DNA of 30,403 nt from BOKV01 sp041739225 (GTDB taxonomy: Bacteria > Pseudomonadota > Alphaproteobacteria > Rhizobiales > Rhizobiaceae): positions 1 through 30,403 of the forward strand of contig JBGSOG010000059.1 of NCBI GenBank assembly GCA_041739225.1, read 5' to 3'. Under the pieces are notes generated by a model that had not been told where the DNA came from, searched no databases, and worked only from the letters and a program-made list of their open reading frames with translations. The translations under genes and the position numbers were made by a program. Below are positions 22,399 to 29,312 of the stretch, one piece after another; the stretch's first letter is position 1, and every line of letters begins with the position of its first letter.

Positions 22399-23363
22399 AG
22401 GCGATCCTATGTCGTGAGTACGGTCCAATTGCCAGTTTGCTTCTCGCCGAGGTTGATGATCCGGTGCCCGGTCCGAAAGAGGTCGTGATCCGCGCAGAGG
22501 CAATTGGCGTCAACTACCCGGACGGTTTGCTGGTGCAGGGCCTTTATCAGGCCAAACCGCCGGTTCCTTTCGTGCCGGGAATGGAAGTGGTCGGCATGGT
22601 TGCAGCCATCGGCAGCGAAGTCGCGCGCTGCAAGGTCGGCGACCGTGTTGCCTCCGTTTCCACCTTGGGCGCATATGCCGAACAGGTGAAAGTACACCAG
22701 AACACAGTGATGCCGGTCCCGTCAGGCGCCGATGCTGGAGAAGTGACTGCACTGATGTGCGGCTATGGCACGGCGCACCATGCCCTTAAACAACGCGCGC
22801 AGATCAAGCCGGGCGAAACTTTGGTTGTAACGGGCGCTGCGGGCCTCACTGGTCTTGCCGCCGTCCAGATCGGCAAGGCCATGGGCGCGCGGGTGATTGC
22901 CGTTGCATCATCGGAAAAGAAGCGCGCACTGGCGATTGCCAATGGTGCCGATCTTGCGCTGCCCTACGAAAACCTCAAGGACGCGCTCAAGGAAGCAACC
23001 GGGGGAATTGGCGCGGATGTCGCGTTCGATGTGGTGGGAGGTGATGCGTTCGATGCACTGACCCGCAGCATGGGATGGGGTGGCAGATTGTTGGTCATCG
23101 GCTTTGCCGGCGGTAAAATTCCGCAATTTCCGGTCAATCTGGCGCTGGTAAAGGGATATTCGGTGGTCGGGGTTTTCTGGGGCGCGTTCACCCAGCGCGA
23201 GCCAAAAGCCTTCGCCGAAAACATGGCCGAATTGATGGGCTGGTATCAGGCCGAAACGATCAAGCCGCATGTCGAAAAAACGTTTCCGCTGGCCGATGCG
23301 GCCAAGGCACTGGAATTCATCCACAACCGGCAGGCAGCCGGCAAAATCGTTCTCAAGCCGTGA
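22395..23363 (+). CDS. MDR-family NAD(P)H oxidoreductase, quinone/enoyl reductase-like
   Basis: This 322-residue medium-chain dehydrogenase/reductase lacks the cysteine zinc ligands of alcohol dehydrogenases. The N-terminal GroES-like domain carries GVNYPDGLLVQGLYQ and PFVPGMEVVGMV. The Rossmann fold follows with VTGAAGLTGLAAVQIGKAMG and the strand end VASSEKKRALA, where the Lys/Arg cluster would favour NADPH. The C-terminus ends in AAGKIVLKP, the usual family end. Such proteins reduce quinones or the double bond of enoyl-CoA or enones. The start codon overlaps the dehydrogenase stop (ATGA, 22395-22398), and the gene is coupled at its other end to a second MDR gene. Its place in a beta-oxidation unit favours an enoyl-thioester or related substrate. 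Confidence 0.88.
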   Translation: MKAILCREYGPIASLLLAEVDDPVPGPKEVVIRAEAIGVNYPDGLLVQGLYQAKPPVPFVPGMEVVGMVAAIGSEVARCKVGDRVASVSTLGAYAEQVKVHQNTVMPVPSGADAGEVTALMCGYGTAHHALKQRAQIKPGETLVVTGAAGLTGLAAVQIGKAMGARVIAVASSEKKRALAIANGADLALPYENLKDALKEATGGIGADVAFDVVGGDAFDALTRSMGWGGRLLVIGFAGGKIPQFPVNLALVKGYSVVGVFWGAFTQREPKAFAENMAELMGWYQAETIKPHVEKTFPLADAAKALEFIHNRQAAGKIVLKP

Positions 23364-24403
23364 GCAATATCATGAGCATCCCCACCACGATGAATGCGCT
23401 GATCCTCAAGGGACATGGTTACTCCGCGACTGCAGAAGGGCCGGCGATAAGTTCGCTTGAGCCGTGGTTGGAGCAGGCCAGCGTGCCGGTGCCGCAACCC
23501 GGCCCCGGACAGGTGCTGGTCAAGGTCGGGCTTGGCGGCATCAATCCCTCGGACCTGCACTTCATCAAGGGCGAATACGGCATCCCCCGGGTCAAAGGCG
23601 CACCAGCCGGATTTGAGGGCATGGGCGAGGTTGTGGCAGCTGGCGAGGGGGCTGAGAAACTTGTTGGCAAGCGCTGCGGATTTGTCGCCGGATCATCAGG
23701 GGCTTGGGCGCAATATGCCATTGCCGACGCGCAGTCGTGTGTTCCGGTGATTGCGCAGGTTCGCGATGAAGATGCGGCAGCGCTGTTCGTCAATCCGTTG
23801 ACTGCAATTGCCATGTTTGAGGAGGTAAAAAAATCGGAGGCCAAGGCTTTCATCATGACGGCAGCAGCCAGCCAGCTGTGCAAGCTGATCACCGGCCTTG
23901 CCCGCGATGAAGGCTACCATCCGATTTGTGTCGTTCGCCGCGACGAGCATATCGATTTGCTCAAGTCCCTGGGCGCAGCGGAAGTGCTCAACAGCACCGC
24001 AAGCGATTTCAAGGCAAAAATGGCCGCCGTGCTGAAGGAGATGAAACCACGGGGGATGCTTGACGCGGTGGCGGACCAGGTTTCGTCAGATGTGTTTACC
24101 GCGATGGGTTCGCGGGCGCGCTGGATCATTTATGGCAAGCTTTCATCCGAATTGCCGGTGCTGGCGCAAGTGGGCCAGTTCATCTTCATGGACAAGAAGA
24201 TCGAAGGCTTCTGGCTCTCCAAATGGCTCAAGCACGCACCACGCGAAGAGGTTTTTGCAGCTGGTGCCAAGGTGCAACAACGCTTTTCCAGCGGCGCATG
24301 GAAAACCGATGTGGCAGCAATCGTGCCATTGGCCGAAGCGTTTGAAAAATTGCCCAAGGCGTTGGCGGGCGCAAACCACGGCAAGGTTTTCATCAAGCCC
24401 TGA
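23360..24403 (+). CDS. Zinc-free MDR-family dehydrogenase, second copy
   Basis: This 347-residue MDR protein is distinct in sequence from its upstream neighbour. Blocks seen: GLGGINPSDLHFIKGEYG and GFEGMGEVVAAG in the GroES-like domain, an atypical nucleotide-binding stretch AFIMTAAASQLCKLI in place of the usual GxGxxG loop, and HGKVFIKP at the end. The weak glycine loop makes the cofactor choice uncertain. The likely start is GTG 23360, overlapping the previous TGA; an ATG at 23372 is the alternative and has no better ribosome site. The three-gene plus-strand unit ends here, six bases from the convergent copper ATPase gene. A role in reducing an unsaturated acyl-CoA or enone is inferred only from neighbours. 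Confidence 0.8.
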   Translation: MSNIMSIPTTMNALILKGHGYSATAEGPAISSLEPWLEQASVPVPQPGPGQVLVKVGLGGINPSDLHFIKGEYGIPRVKGAPAGFEGMGEVVAAGEGAEKLVGKRCGFVAGSSGAWAQYAIADAQSCVPVIAQVRDEDAAALFVNPLTAIAMFEEVKKSEAKAFIMTAAASQLCKLITGLARDEGYHPICVVRRDEHIDLLKSLGAAEVLNSTASDFKAKMAAVLKEMKPRGMLDAVADQVSSDVFTAMGSRARWIIYGKLSSELPVLAQVGQFIFMDKKIEGFWLSKWLKHAPREEVFAAGAKVQQRFSSGAWKTDVAAIVPLAEAFEKLPKALAGANHGKVFIKP

Positions 24404-24409
24404 ATCGCC

Positions 24410-26734
24410 TCACAGCTTCACATTGCGAAGGCGCAAGGCGTTGGCGATGACTGAAACCGATGAAAGGCTCATTGCAGCTGCCGCCACCATTGGCGACAGC
24501 AGTATTCCCCAGACCGGATAGAAAAGACCTGCGGCAACCGGAATACCGATGCCATTGTAGGCGAAGGCAAACCACAGGTTTTGCTTGATGTTGCGCACGG
24601 TCGCTGTGGCAAGTCGACGGGCGCGCAAGATCGCTGCAACATCAGGCTTGATCAGCGTGATACCAGCCGTTTCCATGGCAACTGCCGAGCCGCTGGCGAA
24701 GGCAAGACCGCAATCGGCGGCAGCAAGGGCAGGGGAATCATTGATCCCGTCACCTGCAAAGGCAACCGTTTTGCCTTCCTTTTTCAGATTGACAATAAGA
24801 TCATGTTTTCCACCCGGCAGCATGGCGAAAAACACCTGCGAGATGCCGACTTCCTTTGCCACCGCACGTGCCGATCCTTCATTGTCGCCAGTGGCCATGA
24901 CAACCGATAGCCCGCTTGCCTGCAATTGCCTGACGGTTTCCCGTGCCCCCGGTTTGATGGCGTCCGAAGCGAGAAAAAGCGCCACGGGCTTGCCGGCGAC
25001 TGCCAGATACATTTGTGATGATGGAATTTGGGTTTCGGTCGCGAATTTGGCTGTTTCGACAGCGTTGTCCTGCATCAAGGCAGCGTTTCCAAGGATGGCA
25101 ATTCCTTTGGTGGTGGTGCCCTGTACGCCCTTGCCATGTATGGTTTCCACTGACTGGGCCGGGGCGACTTCAATACCCTTCGCGGCTGCGGCCCCAAGAA
25201 TTGCCTTTGCCAGCGGATGGGCCGAGTTCATTTGCAGGCTGGCGGCTACCGCCAAAGCGTCGTTCTCGCTCCATCCATCGAAAGTCGAGATCGAGGAAAG
25301 CGACGGGCGACCCTCTGTCAAGGTTCCGGTCTTGTCCACTATGAGCACATCACAAGCAGCCAATCGCTCCAGCGCAGAAGCCTCGCGAACCAGAACGCCG
25401 GCCCGCGCACCACGGGCTACAGCATTGGTGACCGACATTGGCGTGGCAAGACCAAGCGCACAGGGGCAGGCAATGATCAGGACGGAAACGGCTGCAATAA
25501 CCGCATTGCCCAATCCGGCACCAAGGCCGGAGCCGGGATCAAAAACCAACCAACCAAAGAAGGCCGCCAGCGCCGAAAGGACCACCAAAGGGACGAACCA
25601 GGCTGACACCTTGTCGGCCAGCTTTTGCAGCGGCGCGCGGCTGCGCTGTGCCTGGATTACCATTTCGCCGATCGCGGCCAGCACAGTCTCATCGCCAACT
25701 TTTGTCGCCTTCATGACGAAGGCTTGTCCTGCGCTCAAGGTACCTGCGGTCACTTCACCGCCCATGCTGCGTTCAACCGGTAGCGGCTCACCGGTGATCA
25801 TGCTCTCGTCCAGTGTCGCGTTTCCTTCAAGCACGGTCCCGTCTACGGGTACTGCGTCGCCAGCCCGAATGCGGATGCGGTCACCTGGCAGCAGGTTTTC
25901 CACCGGGGCTTCATATTCGCTGCCATCATCGTTGATGCGCATGGCGGTTTTGGGCGCCAGTGCCAAAATCTCCGCCAGTGCCGCGCTGGTTTTTTCGCGG
26001 GCTTTCAACTCGAGCACCTGCCCCAGAAACACCAGCGCCACGATGACGGCGGACGCTTCGAAATAGACCGGGACGGTCCCGTCGGGCGAACGCAGCTCTG
26101 CCGGGAAAACCCAGGGTGCAAGCACGGCGACACAACTGTAGACAAAGGCGGCGGAAACGCCCAGCGAGATCAAGGTCCACATGTTGGCATGGCGGTTGCG
26201 AATGGAAGCAATGCCGCGGCGGAAAAACGGCAATGCCGCCCAAAGCACCACCGGGGCGGCCAATGCCAGTTCGACAAATTGCGAGAGCCGTTCGCCCAGC
26301 ATGTGGCGAAACGGCAATCCTGCCATGTGTCCCATGGCAAGTATCAGCAAGGGGGCTGCCAAAGTGAGGCTGATCCAGAACCGACGGGTAAAATCCACGA
26401 GTTCCGGATTTGCCGCCGGTACGCTGCCAACTGGCGCGTCCGCTTCCAATGCCATGCCGCAGATGGGGCAGTCGCCCGGCTTGTCTGAAAGCACTTCGGG
26501 GTCCATCGGGCAAATGTAGCGGGCGGCCTTTGGTGCAGATTTCTTTTTGAGTTTTGACCTGCCGGACAGAAAGAAAACCGGGTCAGCGCCAAACCGCGTG
26601 TGGCACCGCGGGTTGCAAAAATGATAATCGGTTCCATTGTAATTCAGCGTCGGTTTGCCGATGCCAAGTTTGACTGTCATGCCGCAGACGGGATCAATTG
26701 CGGTCGCTGTGGTTTCGGCGTCATTATCTGTCAT
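24410..26734 (-). CDS. Copper-type P1B ATPase with N-terminal YHS domain
   Basis: This 774-residue pump probably exports Cu(I) from the cytoplasm. It begins with a YHS metal-binding domain (DPVCGMTV at 14-21, YHFCNPRC at 37-44) and a small metal-binding motif region (YICPMDPEVL, then GDCPICGM), and has no classical HMA domain. The second motif is usually CPMHPE; here Asp79... replaces that His. The transport core is complete: TGE (314-316), the CPC metal site IACPCALG (423-425), phosphorylated Asp467 in DKTGTLTEG, the SAHPLAKA motif and GDGINDSPALA. The ATG at 26732-26734 has AAGGAA upstream. No CueR-type site is visible in the 118-base divergent region shared with the hydroxy-acid oxidase gene. 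Confidence 0.94.
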   Translation of the reverse strand: MTDNDAETTATAIDPVCGMTVKLGIGKPTLNYNGTDYHFCNPRCHTRFGADPVFFLSGRSKLKKKSAPKAARYICPMDPEVLSDKPGDCPICGMALEADAPVGSVPAANPELVDFTRRFWISLTLAAPLLILAMGHMAGLPFRHMLGERLSQFVELALAAPVVLWAALPFFRRGIASIRNRHANMWTLISLGVSAAFVYSCVAVLAPWVFPAELRSPDGTVPVYFEASAVIVALVFLGQVLELKAREKTSAALAEILALAPKTAMRINDDGSEYEAPVENLLPGDRIRIRAGDAVPVDGTVLEGNATLDESMITGEPLPVERSMGGEVTAGTLSAGQAFVMKATKVGDETVLAAIGEMVIQAQRSRAPLQKLADKVSAWFVPLVVLSALAAFFGWLVFDPGSGLGAGLGNAVIAAVSVLIIACPCALGLATPMSVTNAVARGARAGVLVREASALERLAACDVLIVDKTGTLTEGRPSLSSISTFDGWSENDALAVAASLQMNSAHPLAKAILGAAAAKGIEVAPAQSVETIHGKGVQGTTTKGIAILGNAALMQDNAVETAKFATETQIPSSQMYLAVAGKPVALFLASDAIKPGARETVRQLQASGLSVVMATGDNEGSARAVAKEVGISQVFFAMLPGGKHDLIVNLKKEGKTVAFAGDGINDSPALAAADCGLAFASGSAVAMETAGITLIKPDVAAILRARRLATATVRNIKQNLWFAFAYNGIGIPVAAGLFYPVWGILLSPMVAAAAMSLSSVSVIANALRLRNVKL

Positions 26735-26852
26735 TGCATGTTCCTTCAGGCAAATCGGCCAGACAGGTTGTGATTGTCATTGCGGCCAACAGCAAGCACA
26801 TCATCGTCGCACATGGGTGCCTTTGCAGCCATGCTCCATGTTAGAGAAGAAA

Positions 26853-28028
26853 ATGGCAAATCCGGATTTCAAAAACATCTATCCCTTGATTGCTGATTTG
26901 GCGGCAAAGGCGAAGCAGCGCATTCCACACTTTGCCTGGGAGTATCTCGACAGCGGAACCGGGCTCGAGACCGCCATCGAACGCAATCGGAATGCGCTCG
27001 ACAACATCTTGATCACTCCGCGATTCATGCGTGGCGATCTGCAACCTGATTTGGGCACAACGCTCTTCGGCAAGTCCTGGAAAGCGCCCTTTGGCATTGC
27101 GCCGGTCGGGCTGACTGGCATGATGTGGCCACGTGGAGAATTGATGCTGGCGAGAGCTGCCCGCAATCACGGCATCGCTTATTGCCTGAGTTCTTTCGCC
27201 TGCGAAGAACCGGAAAAAGTCGGCAAAGTTGCGGGTGACAATGGCTGGTTTCAGCTTTACACCATGGGCGACAAGGCTGCCGAGGAAGATGTTCTCAGAC
27301 GCGCCGATGCAGCAGGTTTTTCGGCGTTGTTTGTTACCGTGGACGTGCCTGTCAGCAGCACGCGCGAGCGCCAGAAGAAAGCCGGCCTTGGCCGCAGGCC
27401 AGCCCTTTCGCTCCGCCAGTTGGTGCAGGTTGCGTCGCGCCCGGCATGGGCGCTGGCCACTGCGCGCCACGGCAAACCATCGCTCAAAACGGTCGAAAAA
27501 TATTATCCCGGTGCTTCGATGGCGGAAATAGCCCGTCTGCTGGATGCCAGCAAACTTGGCATGACCGGGGTCGATGACATCAAGCGCATTCGCTCGATCT
27601 GGAAAAAGCCGCTTGTCATAAAGGGGATACTGCACGCGGATGACGCGCGGCTGTGCCTTGATCTGGGCGCGGACGGAGTGGTCGTTTCCAATCACGGAGC
27701 ACGCCAGCTGGACGCTGTGCCAGCGGCGATCGATGTGCTTCCCGATATCGCTGATGCCGTGGGTGGCAAGATGGCCGTACTTTTCGACAGCGGCATACGA
27801 ACCGGGCTCGACATTGCCCGTGCGCTGGCTCTGGGCGCCGATTTTGTCATGGCAGGGCGTCCGTTCCTGTATGGTATTGCCGCCCTCGGCGCGGAGGGCG
27901 GCGCTCATGTCGCGCAATTGCTGGCGAATGACCTTGCCAACAACATGATCCAGATTGGTGTGGACAAAGTTGCCGGTCTACGCGAGGTCGAGGTCCGCCA
28001 AATGCCGTTCAACGGCGCTTGGCGTTGA
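26853..28028 (+). CDS. FMN-dependent alpha-hydroxy-acid dehydrogenase/oxidase
   Basis: This 391-residue protein is of the L-lactate dehydrogenase/glycolate oxidase family, oxidising an L-2-hydroxy acid to a 2-keto acid with FMN. Evidence: PFGIAPVGLTGMMWPRGE (79-96), LYTMGDK, Lys257 in PLVIKGIL, the catalytic VVSNHGARQLD (His281, Arg284) and FDSGIRTGLDIARALALGAD with AGRPFLYG for phosphate binding. FDSGIRTG replaces the more common DGGIRRG and SNHGARQ replaces SNHGGRQ, so this is not a textbook LldD. The ATG at 26853 is favoured; an in-frame ATG at 26838 would add five residues. It is divergent from the copper ATPase and overlaps the end of a convergent small gene by 20 bases. The substrate is not certain. 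Confidence 0.9.
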   Translation: MANPDFKNIYPLIADLAAKAKQRIPHFAWEYLDSGTGLETAIERNRNALDNILITPRFMRGDLQPDLGTTLFGKSWKAPFGIAPVGLTGMMWPRGELMLARAARNHGIAYCLSSFACEEPEKVGKVAGDNGWFQLYTMGDKAAEEDVLRRADAAGFSALFVTVDVPVSSTRERQKKAGLGRRPALSLRQLVQVASRPAWALATARHGKPSLKTVEKYYPGASMAEIARLLDASKLGMTGVDDIKRIRSIWKKPLVIKGILHADDARLCLDLGADGVVVSNHGARQLDAVPAAIDVLPDIADAVGGKMAVLFDSGIRTGLDIARALALGADFVMAGRPFLYGIAALGAEGGAHVAQLLANDLANNMIQIGVDKVAGLREVEVRQMPFNGAWR

Positions 28029-28203
28029 TGTTTCGTGCGCCAAGCCATGCGGCAGGCGCCGCAGCGAGAAACCCGGCCAATGCTGCTGCCAACAGCCAGC
28101 TGGTCTGGTAGTGCGGTGTTGCAAGTACCGCTGTCATCGCTATCCCGGCAAGTGTCGGTGCTGCGATGATGTAAAGGATCAATGCAAGGCGGGTTGTGTT
28201 CAT
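28009..28203 (-). CDS. Small two-helix membrane protein (64 aa), conserved rhizobial type
   Basis: This 64-residue ORF has two hydrophobic helices (ALILYIIAAPTLAGIAMTAV and LLAAALAGFLAAAPAAWLGA) separated by a short polar loop and ending in the basic tail NINAKRR. The ATG at 28201-28203 has GGAG nine bases upstream. A longer in-frame reading adds 66 unrelated polar residues and is rejected. I recall small proteins of this layout in Hyphomicrobiales, sometimes misnamed in databases as CTP synthetase; no function is known to me. The 3' end overlaps the end of the hydroxy-acid oxidase gene by 20 bases, so the two are convergent. It is divergent from clpP. Confidence 0.65.
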   Translation of the reverse strand: MNTTRLALILYIIAAPTLAGIAMTAVLATPHYQTSWLLAAALAGFLAAAPAAWLGARNINAKRR

Positions 28204-28325
28204 GGCAATTGGCTCCAAACTGGCCGAGGTGCGCTTCGCGCGACCTGCTGCGGTGAGCGGACACTCTTCCTGTTCTGCGACATCAGCCTTGATCGGGATC
28301 AACTCCCGTGCGCTGGCACTGCGGT

Positions 28326-28353
28326 CTTTAATCCTTAACCGGTGTGTCCTATG
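28326..28353 (+). promoter_or_regulatory. Candidate RpoH (heat-shock) promoter of clpP
   Basis: CTTTAA (28326-28331) and CCTATG (28348-28353) are 16 bases apart. The -10 element starts with CCTAT, as in alphaproteobacterial RpoH promoters, and the -35 element resembles CTTGAA. Transcription would begin near 28360, about 56 bases before the clpP ATG. clpP is commonly heat-inducible, which agrees. Confidence 0.45.
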
Positions 28354-28415
28354 TAGAAGGTTGTGCAGCGAATCTGCGCCGGATTTTTTCCGGCCCGCCA
28401 TTTCAGGGATAGACG

Positions 28416-29036
28416 ATGAAAGATCCGATCCAGACCGCTATGAACCTCGTGCCGATGGTTGTTGAACAAACAAATCGCGGCGAGCGCGCGTATGACATTT
28501 TCTCGCGACTGTTGAAGGAGCGCGTGATCTTCATCACCGGCCCGATCGAAGACGGCATGGCGATGCTGGTCACGGCACAGTTGCTTTTCCTGGAGGCGGA
28601 AAATCCGAAGAAGGAAATCAACCTCTACATCAATTCGCCAGGCGGCGTGGTCACTTCCGGCATGTCGATTTACGACACCATGCAGTTCATTCGTCCGCCG
28701 GTTTCAACGCTGTGCATGGGGCAGGCAGCTTCCATGGGTTCGTTGCTGCTTTGTGCCGGCGAGAAGGACATGCGCTTTGCGCTGCCCAATGCGCGCATCA
28801 TGGTACACCAGCCATCGGGCGGTTTTTCCGGACAAGCCTCTGATATCGAACGGCATGCGCTGGACATCATCAAGATGAAGCGTCGCCTCAACGAAATCTA
28901 TGTGAAGCATTGCGGCCAAGACCTCGAGAGCGTGGAACGCACCCTGGACCGCGACCATTTCATGACTTCGGAAGAAGCCAAGGCATGGGGCCTCATTGAC
29001 CAGGTGATCGAAAAGCGGACGGTTTCTGCTGAGTAA
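28416..29036 (+). CDS. clpP: ATP-dependent Clp protease proteolytic subunit
   Basis: ClpP forms the double-heptameric serine protease chamber that degrades proteins unfolded by ClpX or ClpA, and in alphaproteobacteria it helps remove cell-cycle regulators. The length is 206 residues. The catalytic triad is intact: Ser106 in GQAASMGS, His131 in MVHQPSGG and Asp180 in LDRDHFM, each offset by nine from E. coli (Ser97, His122, Asp171). NSPGGVVTSGMSIYDTM supports oligomer contacts. The ATG has AGGGA at good spacing. A candidate RpoH promoter lies upstream. clpX follows after 276 bases, an unusually roomy gap holding three inverted repeats, so the two genes may have separate promoters. Confidence 0.97.
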   Translation: MKDPIQTAMNLVPMVVEQTNRGERAYDIFSRLLKERVIFITGPIEDGMAMLVTAQLLFLEAENPKKEINLYINSPGGVVTSGMSIYDTMQFIRPPVSTLCMGQAASMGSLLLCAGEKDMRFALPNARIMVHQPSGGFSGQASDIERHALDIIKMKRRLNEIYVKHCGQDLESVERTLDRDHFMTSEEAKAWGLIDQVIEKRTVSAE

Positions 29037-29057
29037 TGTGTTTGGCCAACGGCTTTC

Positions 29058-29089
29058 TCCACGGGCGAATCACCCATTCTACCCGTGGA
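29058..29089 (+). terminator. Hairpin 22 bases after clpP, possible transcript end
   Basis: TCCACGGG (29058-29065) pairs with CCCGTGGA (29082-29089) with a 16-base loop. On the plus strand it is followed by AAAGCG and not a T-run, so it is not a standard intrinsic terminator. It may protect the clpP mRNA end or slow polymerase. Confidence 0.35.
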
Positions 29090-29106
29090 AAAGCGCACTG
29101 GCATTT

Positions 29107-29124
29107 TGTGACATTGGTGTCACA
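29107..29124. promoter_or_regulatory. TGTGACA-TTGG-TGTCACA perfect palindrome before clpX
   Basis: TGTGACA (29107-29113) and TGTCACA (29118-29124) form an 18-base palindrome in the clpP-clpX gap. The outer bases read TGTGA-N8-TCACA, like a CRP site but with eight instead of six spacer bases, so CRP binding is doubtful. It lies about 190 bases before the clpX ATG, upstream of where a clpX promoter would be expected. Confidence 0.45.
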
Positions 29125-29282
29125 CAGGCCCGTCCGTGTTAAGCCTATGGTGAAGAATGCCGGGGTAGAATTGCGTCTTCGGGTGCTCAGGACTTGCGAA
29201 GCAGCGGTCGTGATGCTTGATTTGGAGCGGTTTCAGGTTGTGCGGAAGCTTTTGTGAAAAGCAGCTTCAACCGCAATACATG

Positions 29283-29301
29283 ACCGGACGGGATGTCCGG
29301 T
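29283..29301 (+). promoter_or_regulatory. ACCGGAC-GTCCGGT hairpin next to the clpX ribosome site
   Basis: ACCGGAC (29283-29289) pairs with GTCCGGT (29295-29301) around a 5-base loop, ending about two bases before the GAGGG ribosome site of clpX. A stable stem at this place could adjust clpX translation. No alternative pairing with the ribosome site itself is obvious. Confidence 0.4.
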
Positions 29302-29312
29302 GAGGGTGTGAA

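Noticed and set aside
24585..26066. About 493-codon open frame antisense to the copper ATPase
   Set aside because: Fully opposite to a well-supported P-type ATPase. The translated sequence is Ser/Ala/Pro-rich without domains, a typical shadow frame.
26841..27917. About 358-codon open frame antisense to the hydroxy-acid oxidase
   Set aside because: The plus-strand oxidase has all its motifs. The antisense translation is unrelated to known proteins and has no ribosome site.
29107..29124. CRP binding site before clpX
   Set aside because: The half-sites TGTGA and TCACA are perfect, but the spacer is 8 and not 6 bases, so I list it only as a palindrome of unknown binder.
29036..29257. 73-codon open frame between clpP and clpX
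   Set aside because: It begins on the last base of clpP, crosses two perfect inverted repeats, has no ribosome site of its own and no recognisable protein features.
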